A DNA stretch of 64,000 nt from Afipia sp. P52-10 (GTDB taxonomy: Bacteria; Pseudomonadota; Alphaproteobacteria; Rhizobiales; Xanthobacteraceae), in NCBI RefSeq assembly GCF_000516555.1, contig NZ_AZSJ01000003.1, positions 2,656,669-2,720,668 on the forward strand, written 5' to 3'. The position numbers and the translations under genes were made by a program. The notes beneath the pieces were generated by a model. The model did no database searches and was not told where the DNA came from. It was given only the letters and a program-made list of their open reading frames with translations. Shown one piece after another: positions 41,280-49,157 of the stretch (position 1 is its first letter; each line of letters starts with the position of its first letter).

Positions 41280-42671
41280 ATGGCAGCATTCGATCTGGTC
41301 ATTCGCGGTGGCGAGGCGGTCCTACCCGGCACCGGCCTGACCGCCTGCGACATTGCCATCAAGGACGGCCGCATCGCTGCGATCCTGGCGCCGGGGGCAG
41401 CCGCATCCGCAAGCGAGGATATTTCGGCAACGGGGCTCCTGGTCATGCCGGGTGCGATCGATGTCCATCTCCATCTCGGCCACGGCAAGGACATCTCCCG
41501 CCCCCGCGTCGCGGACGATGCCGATCGCGAAACGGCGGCGGCAGTTGCCGGCGGGGTCACGACCTTCATTCCTTATCTGATGGCGACCGAGCCGTTCGAG
41601 ACGCTGTTTGACGAGGTGGTCGCAGTCACCGAGGCGGGGGCACGTATCGACTTCGGCTATCACTTTGTGATCTCGACGGAGGCCCAACTCGCCGGCGTGC
41701 CGCGTTATATTTCCGACTATGGTGCGCCGAGTTTCAAGATCTTCATGAATAACCGCGGCGGCGAGGGCGCGCGCCTCGGTCTGCCGGATATCGATGACGG
41801 TTTCCTGCTTCGGCTCAGTGAAGCGGCCGCGCGACATGGCGGCATGGTCTGTCCGCATCCGGAGACGATCGAACTCGCCTGGGTGCTGCGTGATCGCATG
41901 AAGGCCGAGGATCCGAACGGGAAGGGGGGACTTGCCACCTGGAATGCCTCGCGTCCGCCCTTCGTCGAGGCCGACGCGGTGCAACGGGCGGCCTATGTCG
42001 CTCACGTCGCTGGTGCTCCGCTTTACGTGGTGCATACGTCATCCACGGAAGCGATCGAGGCGGCGCTGCGGCATCGCCGAGCCGGCGCAGCCGTCCATAT
42101 CGAGACGTGCCCGCACTATCTGACCCATGACATCAGTTGGGAGAAGGGCGATATCGGCAAGATCAACCCACCGCTGCGCCAGGCGGCCGACCGCGAACGA
42201 CTCTGGCAGGGGGTTTCGAATGGCGAGGTCGATACGATCGGTACGGATCACATTCACCGCGATCTCTCCTCCAAGGATGGGGGGATCTGGGCGGCCTCGC
42301 CGGGCTGTCCAGGCTTGGAGACGATGCTGCCGGTCATGCTCAGTGAGGGATACCATAAGCGTGGCATCCCGCTCGAACGCATCGCAGCGATCACGTCCAC
42401 GAATCCGGCGCGCATCATGGGATTGGGCGATCGCAAGGGCGCCGTCGCAGTCGGCCTTGATGCCGACCTCACCTTCATCGATCTCAACGCGGAATGGACG
42501 CTGGGCCGGGACGATATTCTCTCCAGCGCCGGCTATTCGATCTACGATGGCTGGCGGTTCAAGGGCCGAATTCGCCACACGCTCGTCCGCGGTCGGTTCT
42601 CATTCCGGGACGGTGCGCTCGTGGACGGTTCGCGCGGCTTTGGCCGGTACGTTCGCCGAGTGTTGTCCTGA
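41280..42671 (+). CDS. Hydantoinase/dihydropyrimidinase-type cyclic amidohydrolase
   Basis: 463 residues. Amidohydrolase barrel with a complete binuclear metal site: His63 and His65 (DVHLHLGH), a Lys153 likely to be carbamylated (SFKIFMN), His193 (CPHPE), His252 (VVHTSS) and Asp323 (IGTDHIHRD). C-terminal NPARIMGLGDRKGAVAVGLDADLTFID is typical of the hydantoinase, dihydroorotase and allantoinase group, which open cyclic amides, imides or ureides. GAGGAGG precedes the ATG 11 bp after the second MmgE/PrpD gene. It is the last gene of the operon. The substrate is unknown. Confidence 0.92.
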   Translation: MAAFDLVIRGGEAVLPGTGLTACDIAIKDGRIAAILAPGAAASASEDISATGLLVMPGAIDVHLHLGHGKDISRPRVADDADRETAAAVAGGVTTFIPYLMATEPFETLFDEVVAVTEAGARIDFGYHFVISTEAQLAGVPRYISDYGAPSFKIFMNNRGGEGARLGLPDIDDGFLLRLSEAAARHGGMVCPHPETIELAWVLRDRMKAEDPNGKGGLATWNASRPPFVEADAVQRAAYVAHVAGAPLYVVHTSSTEAIEAALRHRRAGAAVHIETCPHYLTHDISWEKGDIGKINPPLRQAADRERLWQGVSNGEVDTIGTDHIHRDLSSKDGGIWAASPGCPGLETMLPVMLSEGYHKRGIPLERIAAITSTNPARIMGLGDRKGAVAVGLDADLTFIDLNAEWTLGRDDILSSAGYSIYDGWRFKGRIRHTLVRGRFSFRDGALVDGSRGFGRYVRRVLS

Positions 42672-42904
42672 CATAATTAAAGCCAGAAGCGATTGAAGGT
42701 GGCCGCGCGCGACGATACTGCGCTGAGGATGGCTGCGCGGATCGACTTCTCGATACAACCATGAGCCCAGTCCGGTTACCGGCCGCCGCACCCATATTGC
42801 AGCGGCCTGAGCCGGGTTCTCCTCATCGGTTGATTCTGCGGCAAATCCCTATGTTGTGTTAATCCTGACTACCAAGTGGTGCTGATAGGCACGCTCGGTC
42901 GAGG
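42672..42904. other. Short intergenic stretch after the catabolic operon (convergent with response regulator)
   Basis: No gene seen. An 11-bp palindrome CCGGT-T-ACCGG at 42772-42782 is the only symmetry noted; it is too short to call a terminator with confidence. Confidence 0.3.
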
Positions 42905-43501
42905 TCAGGGTTTGATGATTCCCAGCTGGGCGCATTGCGCCGCGGCCTGCGCGCGCGTCGCCGTGCCGGTCTTTTGGATCACATTGTTCACGTGGAACTG
43001 CACCGTTCGCTCGGTGACGCCGAGAATGATGGCGATGGCGGAAGACGACTTGCCGCGTGCGATCCAGGTGAGAATCTCCGTTTCCCGCTCGGTCAACGCA
43101 AAATTCGGCTTTGCCGGGGTCAGCTCACGCGCGAGCGTCAGGCGGTGGCGGATGATCAGTACCAGCATCTCGAAGTCGATCGGTTTGCTCAGGAAATCAT
43201 CGCAGCCAAGGCTGCGCGCCTGCAATTGGTTGGCGCGCTGGGCATAAGCCGTCACGAAAATGAACGGCACTGAGAGCGGCAGGAGGTTGTCTCTGCGCGC
43301 TCGCTCCAGCACCTCGAATCCGGAAAGGCCAGGCAGATCGAGATCGCACAGGACGAGGCTGGGCGGCGGCTGCAAGGCCTTCAGCGCTTCGGCGCCGTTG
43401 GCGACGACCGAGACCTTGAAGCCTTCCTCTTCGAGAACCTCCACGATCAGTTCGCTGATCTCTGGATTGTCTTCGATGCACAGGACGATCTCCGAGCTCA
43501 C
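42905..43501 (-). CDS. Two-component response regulator, receiver plus LuxR-type HTH
   Basis: 198 residues. Receiver domain IVLCIEDNPEISELIVEVLEEEGFKV with acidic pocket Glu10/Asp11, phospho-acceptor Asp53 (LCDLDLPGLSG), Thr in FIFVTAY and Lys in LSKPID. The C-terminal GerE/LuxR helix-turn-helix is LTERETEILTWIARGKSSSAIAIILGVTERTVQFHVNNVIQKTG. The GTG start overlaps the histidine kinase stop (GTGA), so the pair is translationally coupled. A much longer open frame upstream is inside the kinase gene. Targets are unknown; the divergent tctBA genes are candidates by position. Confidence 0.93.
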   Translation of the reverse strand: MSSEIVLCIEDNPEISELIVEVLEEEGFKVSVVANGAEALKALQPPPSLVLCDLDLPGLSGFEVLERARRDNLLPLSVPFIFVTAYAQRANQLQARSLGCDDFLSKPIDFEMLVLIIRHRLTLARELTPAKPNFALTERETEILTWIARGKSSSAIAIILGVTERTVQFHVNNVIQKTGTATRAQAAAQCAQLGIIKP

Positions 43502-44541
43502 AGGGGTATCTCCATGAGCGGGAGGCGTAGTGTAAGCTTGGTACCGACGCCGAGCTGGCTGTCGATAGCGATGGTTCCGCCGTGCGCAGTTGTAAATCGC
43601 TCGGCCACATAAAGTCCGACGCCGGTCCCATGGACGTCGTGGCTGTTCTGCGCCCGGTAGTAAACGGCGAACACGTTCTCCAGGTCGTCGGCCGGAATAC
43701 CCCGTCCCTTGTCGGTGACGATGAGAATGGCGTGGTCGCCATCCGTCGAGCCGGCGATGCTGATCGAGGCTCCGGGCGGCGAGTACTTCGCCGCATTTGA
43801 AACGATGTTCTCGATGATCTGGCAGATCATGAACGAGTCGAGTTTCAGCGTCGCGGGTAGCGCTGCCGTGTCGACGGTGATGGCGGCCTGCGGATAGGTT
43901 TCCTTGACGTGTGCGACACAATTGTCGATCACCGCAGCCAGCGAAACGTCAGTGTGTTGCAGGCGGAAGGCTTCGTCTTCGACCTCGGCGACAAGCTGAA
44001 TGTGCCGGATCAGCGCCTGGATGTGGCGCACGGCGCCGCGAATTTTGCCGCTGCGCTCGCTCATCTCGGCGGGGGCGATCACCGCCCTGCGGCGTGCGAG
44101 ACGGAAGGCCTGGCCGTCGATGGTCGTCAGTGAGGTGCCGATCTCATGCGAGGCGATGTCGAGGAAACGTCGCTGGCGCTCGGTCTTCAGCTGCTCCGCA
44201 TGCAGGTTCTGGTGCAGAAGCTGCTCGGTGTTGCGGCGCGATGTCACCAGCGCGGCGGCAATCCATTGCATCAGGATGGCGATCGTCCGGTTGACGTACA
44301 AGCTGATGCCCGCGTCGGGCGGCATGGTCACGAGGCCAGCCAACGAGAGTGCAGTCGTCAGCATGGCAAATCCATAGATGCTGCGGTGAGGCGCGATGAT
44401 CGAAGCGAAGATGGGGATCGTGTACATGAACGCAATCGACACGTCGTCGGGCGCGACGATGATATCGAACACGAAGATCGCGAGAATCGAAAGACCTATT
44501 CCGATCGACAGGCCGGTCTCGCGCAGCGGGCTCGCCTGCAT
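43498..44541 (-). CDS. Membrane histidine kinase
   Basis: About 347 residues. The N-terminal 100 residues hold four hydrophobic segments (for example LSIGIGLSILAIFVFDIIV, and TIAILMQWIAAALVTS before the cytoplasmic part) with very short loops, so no large periplasmic sensor. The dimerisation box FLDIASHEIGTSLTTIDG has His132. ATPase boxes N (QIIENIVSNAAKYSP), G1 (VTDKGRGIP), F and G2 (HGTGVGLYVAERF) are complete. A TTG 24 bases upstream is an alternative start. The operon is kinase then regulator. It probably senses a membrane or lipophilic signal. Confidence 0.92.
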   Translation of the reverse strand: MQASPLRETGLSIGIGLSILAIFVFDIIVAPDDVSIAFMYTIPIFASIIAPHRSIYGFAMLTTALSLAGLVTMPPDAGISLYVNRTIAILMQWIAAALVTSRRNTEQLLHQNLHAEQLKTERQRRFLDIASHEIGTSLTTIDGQAFRLARRRAVIAPAEMSERSGKIRGAVRHIQALIRHIQLVAEVEDEAFRLQHTDVSLAAVIDNCVAHVKETYPQAAITVDTAALPATLKLDSFMICQIIENIVSNAAKYSPPGASISIAGSTDGDHAILIVTDKGRGIPADDLENVFAVYYRAQNSHDVHGTGVGLYVAERFTTAHGGTIAIDSQLGVGTKLTLRLPLMEIPL

Positions 44542-44769
44542 GATTGCTGTATAACGCTGATCCAATGTATCGCCGCTGGCGTGTGTTTGATCCAGACTCG
44601 ATAGGTGCGGTGCGCCACATCTTCAAGAGTCCTGCGACAATGTGGAGCCTGTCGGAGTAGACAGGTTTTCCGGCTTCGAAGGTTCCCTAACATTCCATCG
44701 CATGTGCTGCGGCCGTTGCAGGCATCGAGCCTGCGCGAAAAAACCGAACACCTTCGGGGGAAACATTGT

Positions 44770-45219
44770 ATGCGTGCGCGAGACTATCGAGATATTTGTG
44801 GTGGTGGGTTCCTCGCCGTACTCGGCGCTAGCGCCGCGCTCTATGCGACGACAGCGCTCGACGTTGGAAACATCGTGCGCATGGGACCGGGCATGTTCCC
44901 GGCGGCCGTGGGTTGCATCCTCGCTGTGCTCGGTGTTGCGATTCTATTGCCGGCCCTGTTTCGCTCGGGCGAGTTTCCAGCCATTGATTGGCGTTCGTTC
45001 CTGACGATTCTCGCGTCCATCTTGGCATTTGCGCTGATGATCCGACCCTTCGGCATGGTGCCTGCGATCGTTGCGCAAACGCTGATTGCGAGCCGGGCCG
45101 ACAGCAAGCTGTCATTGTTTGGGGCAACGGTGCTCGCCGCTTGCGTGGCGTCGGGTGCCGCGCTGATCTTTAAAGTCGGCCTCGGCGCACCTGTTGCTAC
45201 CGTAAATTGGCCTTGGTGA
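44770..45219 (+). CDS. tctB: TTT-family small permease subunit (TctB)
   Basis: 149 residues with four predicted membrane segments: FLAVLGASAALYATTAL, MFPAAVGCILAVLGVAILLPALF, FLTILASILAFALMIRPFGMVPAIVAQTLIA, and LFGATVLAACVASGAALIFKVGLG. The mid-protein RMGPGMFP is a TctB hallmark. The ATG at 44770 is chosen because upstream codons are non-hydrophobic and a GGGGGAAA site precedes it. tctA starts 4 bp downstream. It is divergent from the two-component genes. Confidence 0.88.
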   Translation: MRARDYRDICGGGFLAVLGASAALYATTALDVGNIVRMGPGMFPAAVGCILAVLGVAILLPALFRSGEFPAIDWRSFLTILASILAFALMIRPFGMVPAIVAQTLIASRADSKLSLFGATVLAACVASGAALIFKVGLGAPVATVNWPW

Positions 45220-45223
45220 TGCA

Positions 45224-46738
45224 ATGACCGGCTTATACGACAATCTGGCGCTCGGGCTTGCGACGGCTATCTCGTTCAACAATCTGCTCTACTGTGTGGT
45301 TGGTGTCACGCTGGGGACGTTCATTGGTGTCATTCCCGGGTTCGGAACGCTCGCCGCGATGTCGATGCTGTTTCCGATCACCTTCCATCTCGATCCGACC
45401 GCGGCCGTGATCATGCTGGCGGGAATCTGGTACGGCACGACCTATGGCGGCTCGACGGCGTCGATCTTGCTCAACTTGCCAGGGACGCCTGCAAACGCCG
45501 TGACCTGTCTCGACGGATATCCGATGTCGAAGCAGGGACGCGCGGGCGTAGCCCTGTTCATGACGACCGTTGCATCGTTCTTCGGGGCCAGTGTCGGCAT
45601 CGTGCTGATGATGCTGCTGTCGCCTGTGATCGTGGCCTTCGCCTTGCAGTTCGGCCCACCCGAGTATTTCTCGATGATGGTGTTGGGTCTTGTCGCGGCT
45701 TCCGTCATCTCCGACGGTTCTGCGATCAAGGGCATTGCCATGGTGGCGCTTGGATTGCTGATCGGCACGGTCGGCACCGACATCGAGACCGGCCAGCAGC
45801 GTTTTTCGTTCGGTGTTCCCGAATTGATGGATGGCGTCAGCCTGGTTGCACTGGCCATGGGACTGTTCGGCATTGCCGAGGTCGTCAGCAGCATTCGCAC
45901 GGTCGAGACCAGCAATGTTGACAGGTCGATCAGCATGAAATCGATGCTGCCGACGCGAGACGAGATGCGCCGCTCGTGGATGCCGATGGTGCGTGGGTCG
46001 AGCATCGGCTCCTTTTTTGGCATCCTGCCGGGGACCGGGCCGACCGTCGCTGCCTTCATGGCCTATGCGGTGGAAAAGAAGTTGGCCAAGGATCCATCCC
46101 GCTTCGGCAAGGGGGCGATCGAGGGCATCATGGCGCCGGAGACGGCCAACAACGCGACCGATCAGACCTCCTTCATTCCGACGATGACGTTAGGCATTCC
46201 CGGCACCGCGACGATGGCGCTGATCCTCGGCGTGCTGATGATTCACGGTATTTCTCCGGGCCCGCAGCTCATCGTCAACAAACCGGACTTGTTCTGGGGA
46301 CTGGTGATGAGCTTCTGGATCGGCAACGTCTTGCTCGTGATCCTGAACGTTCCACTCATTGGCCTATGGGTGCGGGTGCTGACGATTCCGTACCATATCC
46401 TCTATCCCACCATCATCATGTTCGTCTGTATCGGGGTGTATACGGTCAACAATACCGCCTTCGACGTCATGACGGTGATCGTCTTCGGTGCGCTGGGTTA
46501 TGGCATGCGAACGCTGGGCTTTCCTGCCGCACCGCTACTGCTCGGTTACGTCCTCGGGCCGTTGATGGAAGAGAACTTCCGCCGCGCCATGCTGATCTCA
46601 CGCGGCAGTTTCGAAACCTTCGTGACACGACCGCTCAGCCTGTCCTTCCTCGTCGTGACGGCGGCCTTGCTGGCCTGGGGGCTGTGGGATGCATATCGCA
46701 CGAGCCGCAAGGCGCGCCTTGCGCTGACCGCCTCCTGA
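45224..46738 (+). CDS. tctA: TTT-family large permease subunit (TctA)
   Basis: 504 residues, about twelve membrane segments. The two family repeats are seen: VTLGTFIGVIPGFGTLAAMSMLFPITF and FFGILPGTGPTVAAFMAYAVEKK, plus YGGSTASILLNLPGTPANAVTCLDGYPM. It imports organic anions with TctB using a periplasmic TctC. No tctC follows, unlike classical tctCBA operons, so it must use an orphan binding protein. A strong hairpin at 46757-46785 lies 19 bp after the stop. Confidence 0.95.
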   Translation: MTGLYDNLALGLATAISFNNLLYCVVGVTLGTFIGVIPGFGTLAAMSMLFPITFHLDPTAAVIMLAGIWYGTTYGGSTASILLNLPGTPANAVTCLDGYPMSKQGRAGVALFMTTVASFFGASVGIVLMMLLSPVIVAFALQFGPPEYFSMMVLGLVAASVISDGSAIKGIAMVALGLLIGTVGTDIETGQQRFSFGVPELMDGVSLVALAMGLFGIAEVVSSIRTVETSNVDRSISMKSMLPTRDEMRRSWMPMVRGSSIGSFFGILPGTGPTVAAFMAYAVEKKLAKDPSRFGKGAIEGIMAPETANNATDQTSFIPTMTLGIPGTATMALILGVLMIHGISPGPQLIVNKPDLFWGLVMSFWIGNVLLVILNVPLIGLWVRVLTIPYHILYPTIIMFVCIGVYTVNNTAFDVMTVIVFGALGYGMRTLGFPAAPLLLGYVLGPLMEENFRRAMLISRGSFETFVTRPLSLSFLVVTAALLAWGLWDAYRTSRKARLALTAS

Positions 46739-46756
46739 GCATACCGAGATCTGTCT

Positions 46757-46785
46757 TCTCCGCCCCGTGATCAATGGGGCGGAGA
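46757..46785. terminator. Strong hairpin after tctA, probable terminator
   Basis: A 10-bp GC-rich stem (TCTCCGCCCC / GGGGCGGAGA) with a 9-base loop, 19 bp downstream of tctA. There is no T run on the plus strand, so intrinsic termination is possible but not classical. Confidence 0.6.
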
Positions 46786-46804
46786 TCGGCATCATGATAC
46801 GCAG

Positions 46805-46823
46805 TCGGCAACCTCCTTGCCGA
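46805..46823. terminator. Second hairpin in the tctA/secreted-protein convergent interval
   Basis: A 7-5-7 stem, TCGGCAA-CCTCC-TTGCCGA. With the preceding hairpin it lies between convergent genes and may end transcripts from either side. It has no clear T run. Confidence 0.4.
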
Positions 46824-46938
46824 TCTGACCGTAACGGATGCGGATGACAGGCGGCGGTCGCGCTTGCGTCTATCGCGCAAATTGCGACGCAGCCACCGGT
46901 AGCCGTAGCAGTTCAGTGATGTCTTGGGCGGGCCCGGT

Positions 46939-47805
46939 TCATCGATACGCTGAGACGGAAAGCCTCGCGCGAGAGGCCGCCACCAGCAATTGAGACTCCG
47001 ACACCGATGCTTTTGCTGGCCGCTTGAGACCCGGATAAACCTGCTGCAGCAGCTGTAACGCGTTCGACAGCGCATCTGCCGCCAGCTTATCCGATTTTCG
47101 GAGCGAGGGTAGGACTGTTTCCGCCTCACGACGGGCAGCGATCGTAAATCCAAGTCCATCAAGATACGGCTCCAATGTGGTGTCGCCTTGAAGCACGGCG
47201 TACTGAGCAGCCGCGCGCTCGATCAGTTCGCCGAGGATATGCGCCCGCAATCGCGGAGGAGAGGAGGCCTGCGGTCCACGGAGGCCTGCGTCATGCAGCG
47301 CGTTTCGGACATCTTCGACGTGGCGTTCGATCTCAGAGAGGGGTTTGCCGTCGGCGGCGGCCGCAACCGCCGCCTCAAGCCGCGAGCCAAGTGTCGTCAC
47401 GCCAAGCTTCTTGAACAGCTCATCCATGATCGCATAGATCTCAGAGTGGCCGTGCGCGAACATTTGTGCTCCGGCCTCCCGTTCTCCTCCAGCATAGGCC
47501 GCAAGGCCAGCATCGAAGTGCGCCGCAATCACCTGCAAGGCGATTGCATACTCCGCTGGATCGTCTCCGACCGTCTCAGGATTGATGCCGCCTTCGCCGC
47601 CTTCGCCGCCTTCTCCACCTTCGCCGCCTTGAGCCCAGGCATTGATCAACTCGGCTTTGAACTGCGCGGCCTGTTCGATGGTCAGTCGCTGGGCATCGAC
47701 GTCTGTCGCAAGATCAAGCGGTGACTGTTCGCCGGCACGAGCGGTGGCCGTACCCGTAAGGATGAACGCACCGACACCCATCCAAATCTTTATGCTTTTT
47801 CTCAT
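46939..47805 (-). CDS. Secreted helical protein of unknown function with GGE tripeptide repeat
   Basis: 288 residues. Signal peptide MRKSIKIWMGVGAFILTGTATARA (1-24). Residues 60-73 are an uninterrupted Gly-Gly-Glu repeat (GGEGGEGGEGGEGG) followed by INPETVGDDPAEY. The rest is Ala-rich helix with segments such as HFDAGLAAYAGGEREAGAQMFAHGHSEIY and KLGVTTLGSRLEAAV. Conserved His residues in AHGHSEIY are reminiscent of metal-handling periplasmic proteins, but I do not recognise the family. It diverges from a PKHD-type dioxygenase 73 bp away, and such dioxygenases often sit in iron-uptake loci. A role in metal acquisition is a guess. Confidence 0.85.
   Translation of the reverse strand: MRKSIKIWMGVGAFILTGTATARAGEQSPLDLATDVDAQRLTIEQAAQFKAELINAWAQGGEGGEGGEGGEGGINPETVGDDPAEYAIALQVIAAHFDAGLAAYAGGEREAGAQMFAHGHSEIYAIMDELFKKLGVTTLGSRLEAAVAAAADGKPLSEIERHVEDVRNALHDAGLRGPQASSPPRLRAHILGELIERAAAQYAVLQGDTTLEPYLDGLGFTIAARREAETVLPSLRKSDKLAADALSNALQLLQQVYPGLKRPAKASVSESQLLVAASRARLSVSAYR
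47587..47628 (-). repeat. 9-bp minisatellite coding (Gly-Gly-Glu)n
   Basis: About 4.7 tandem units of a 9-bp motif (plus-strand gccgccttc; one unit varies to tccaccttc) inside the secreted-protein gene. In-frame unit length means copy-number change would lengthen or shorten the linker without frameshift. Confidence 0.85.
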
Positions 47806-47878
47806 CCGTTGATCCTGCCATCATGGAATGCAAGTAATCCGCGCAACAAGCGTTCCCTTCCAGCCGCGACCACATGCA

Positions 47879-48541
47879 ATGCGTATCATTATCAGCAACG
47901 TACTCACGCCGAGCGATCTACAGAGCATCCGAGAGTCCATATCTTCTGTGAGATTTGTGGATGGCCGCAAGACAGCTGGGTTCGCCGCTCGCCAAGTCAA
48001 GATCAACGAGCAGGCGGATGCAACGGATACGACGACTCATGCGATCAAGTCACTGGTGACAAAACGTCTCAACGAAAACGATCTGTTTCGCGCGGCCGCC
48101 CGTCCGAAGAAAATCAGTCCGTTGTTGCTTTCACGTTACGAGCCGGGGATGGAATACGGCACGCACGTCGACGACGCCTTGATGCAGGGGATGAGAACCG
48201 ATGTTGCTTTTACATTGTTTCTAAATGAGCCGGCGGACTATGACGGCGGGGAACTGGTCATCGAGTCAACAGCGGGCGAGGATGCCGTGAAGCTCGCGGC
48301 GGGGTCGATGGTTGTTTACGAGGCAACGACGCTTCATCGCGTTGCTCCCGTGAGTAGGGGCGAGCGATATGTTGTCGTTGGCTGGATTCGCAGCTTTGTC
48401 CGATCCGCGCCTCAACGCGAACTGCTGTTCGATCTGGAAACAGCACGACGCACGCTTTACAACCGCGAGGGAAAGACAGTGGAGTTCGATCTGCTCTCCA
48501 AGTCCCTCGCCAACCTGCTGAGAATGTGGGTCGACGATTGA
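47879..48541 (+). CDS. PKHD-type Fe(II)/2-oxoglutarate-dependent dioxygenase
   Basis: About 220 residues. The double-stranded beta-helix iron site is intact: His-X-Asp in YGTHVDDAL, the distal His in TTLHRVAPV and the 2-oxoglutarate Arg in GERYVVVGWIRS. This matches the PiuC/YbiX PKHD-type hydroxylases. The N-terminus MRIIISNVLTPSDL fits the family, so ATG 47879 is chosen over a frame 51 bases longer. In other Proteobacteria these enzymes lie beside TonB siderophore receptors and are iron-regulated. Here the neighbour is the divergent GGE-repeat secreted protein. The substrate is unknown. Confidence 0.92.
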   Translation: MRIIISNVLTPSDLQSIRESISSVRFVDGRKTAGFAARQVKINEQADATDTTTHAIKSLVTKRLNENDLFRAAARPKKISPLLLSRYEPGMEYGTHVDDALMQGMRTDVAFTLFLNEPADYDGGELVIESTAGEDAVKLAAGSMVVYEATTLHRVAPVSRGERYVVVGWIRSFVRSAPQRELLFDLETARRTLYNREGKTVEFDLLSKSLANLLRMWVDD

Positions 48542-49157
48542 GGATAGAGAGGCGGATATAGACAGAGGATGCCAAGGCTGGCTTTGAACCGTTTCTGCAA
48601 TTTAGCATAGCCGGCTTCCGATTGCTCCGGCTGAAAGCCGCTGCGGACTAGAACCCATCTAAATCATCGGGGTTGCAGCGATGGTCTCGGACGGGCGCCG
48701 CAAAAACTTGCTATTCCCAACATCGCCAGGGCGACGGGCATCAACCGAGCGGAGTTCACCAGCATCAATGCCGTTTTGGATCAGCTTCGTATACAGATCA
48801 AAAACTCTGCGGCGCCCGTGATCAAATTTTGCTCTTGATCCACGCATTTCCGCCGCCAGTTGATCAAGCACTCGCAGTCGCGCACCTCGCGTCATGCGGC
48901 CATTGATCGAGCTCGAAACAACTCACGCAGGTTGCTCGCTGGGCGATCCCTGCTGCTAGGACAAAGCCGGAGTGAGTTTTGGCCGAGAAGCGTCCAGCGG
49001 ATCAGCATGACATCGGAAGAGCCCGGTTGCTGGCTGTATTGCGATCAGCTGGTGCTGTATCTAACAATCCTGCTGCTCGGCGAAGTCCTGTGGCAGAATG
49101 AAGCTGCACAGCAGGCGCTACATAGGCAATAGCGGGCCTGATAGTTCGGAAGAGCTG
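48542..49157. other. 616-bp stretch without an intact gene
   Basis: Contains an inverted repeat AGCCGG-N12-CCGGCT (48610-48633), possibly the dioxygenase terminator, and a probable degraded regulator frame on the minus strand (listed separately). A short plus-strand frame near 49008-49132 has no recognisable homology. The base composition and broken frames look like decayed DNA. Confidence 0.5.
48659..48895 (-). pseudogene. Possible remnant of a TetR-type regulator (C-terminal part)
   Basis: The minus-strand frame contains FDLYTKLIQNGIDAGELRSVDARRPGD, which resembles the C-terminal ligand domain of TetR regulators (Y..LI..GI.AGE.R.VD). No start, HTH or continuous upstream frame exists, and possible continuation (SNLRELFRARS) lies in another frame. 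A decayed fragment is the simplest reading, but homology is only by eye. Confidence 0.3.

Noticed and set aside
44718-44734. GCAGGC-ATCGA-GCCTGC hairpin before tctB as a terminator
   Set aside because: It is followed by A residues, not T, on the plus strand and lies inside a divergent promoter interval; it has no clear role.
47587-47628. Tandem 9-bp units considered as a CRISPR or regulatory array
   Set aside because: There are no spacers; the units are in frame and encode Gly-Gly-Glu in a secreted protein.
47881-47896. Partial Fur-box-like TATCATTATC near the dioxygenase start
   Set aside because: It lies inside the coding sequence and covers only half of a Fur site.
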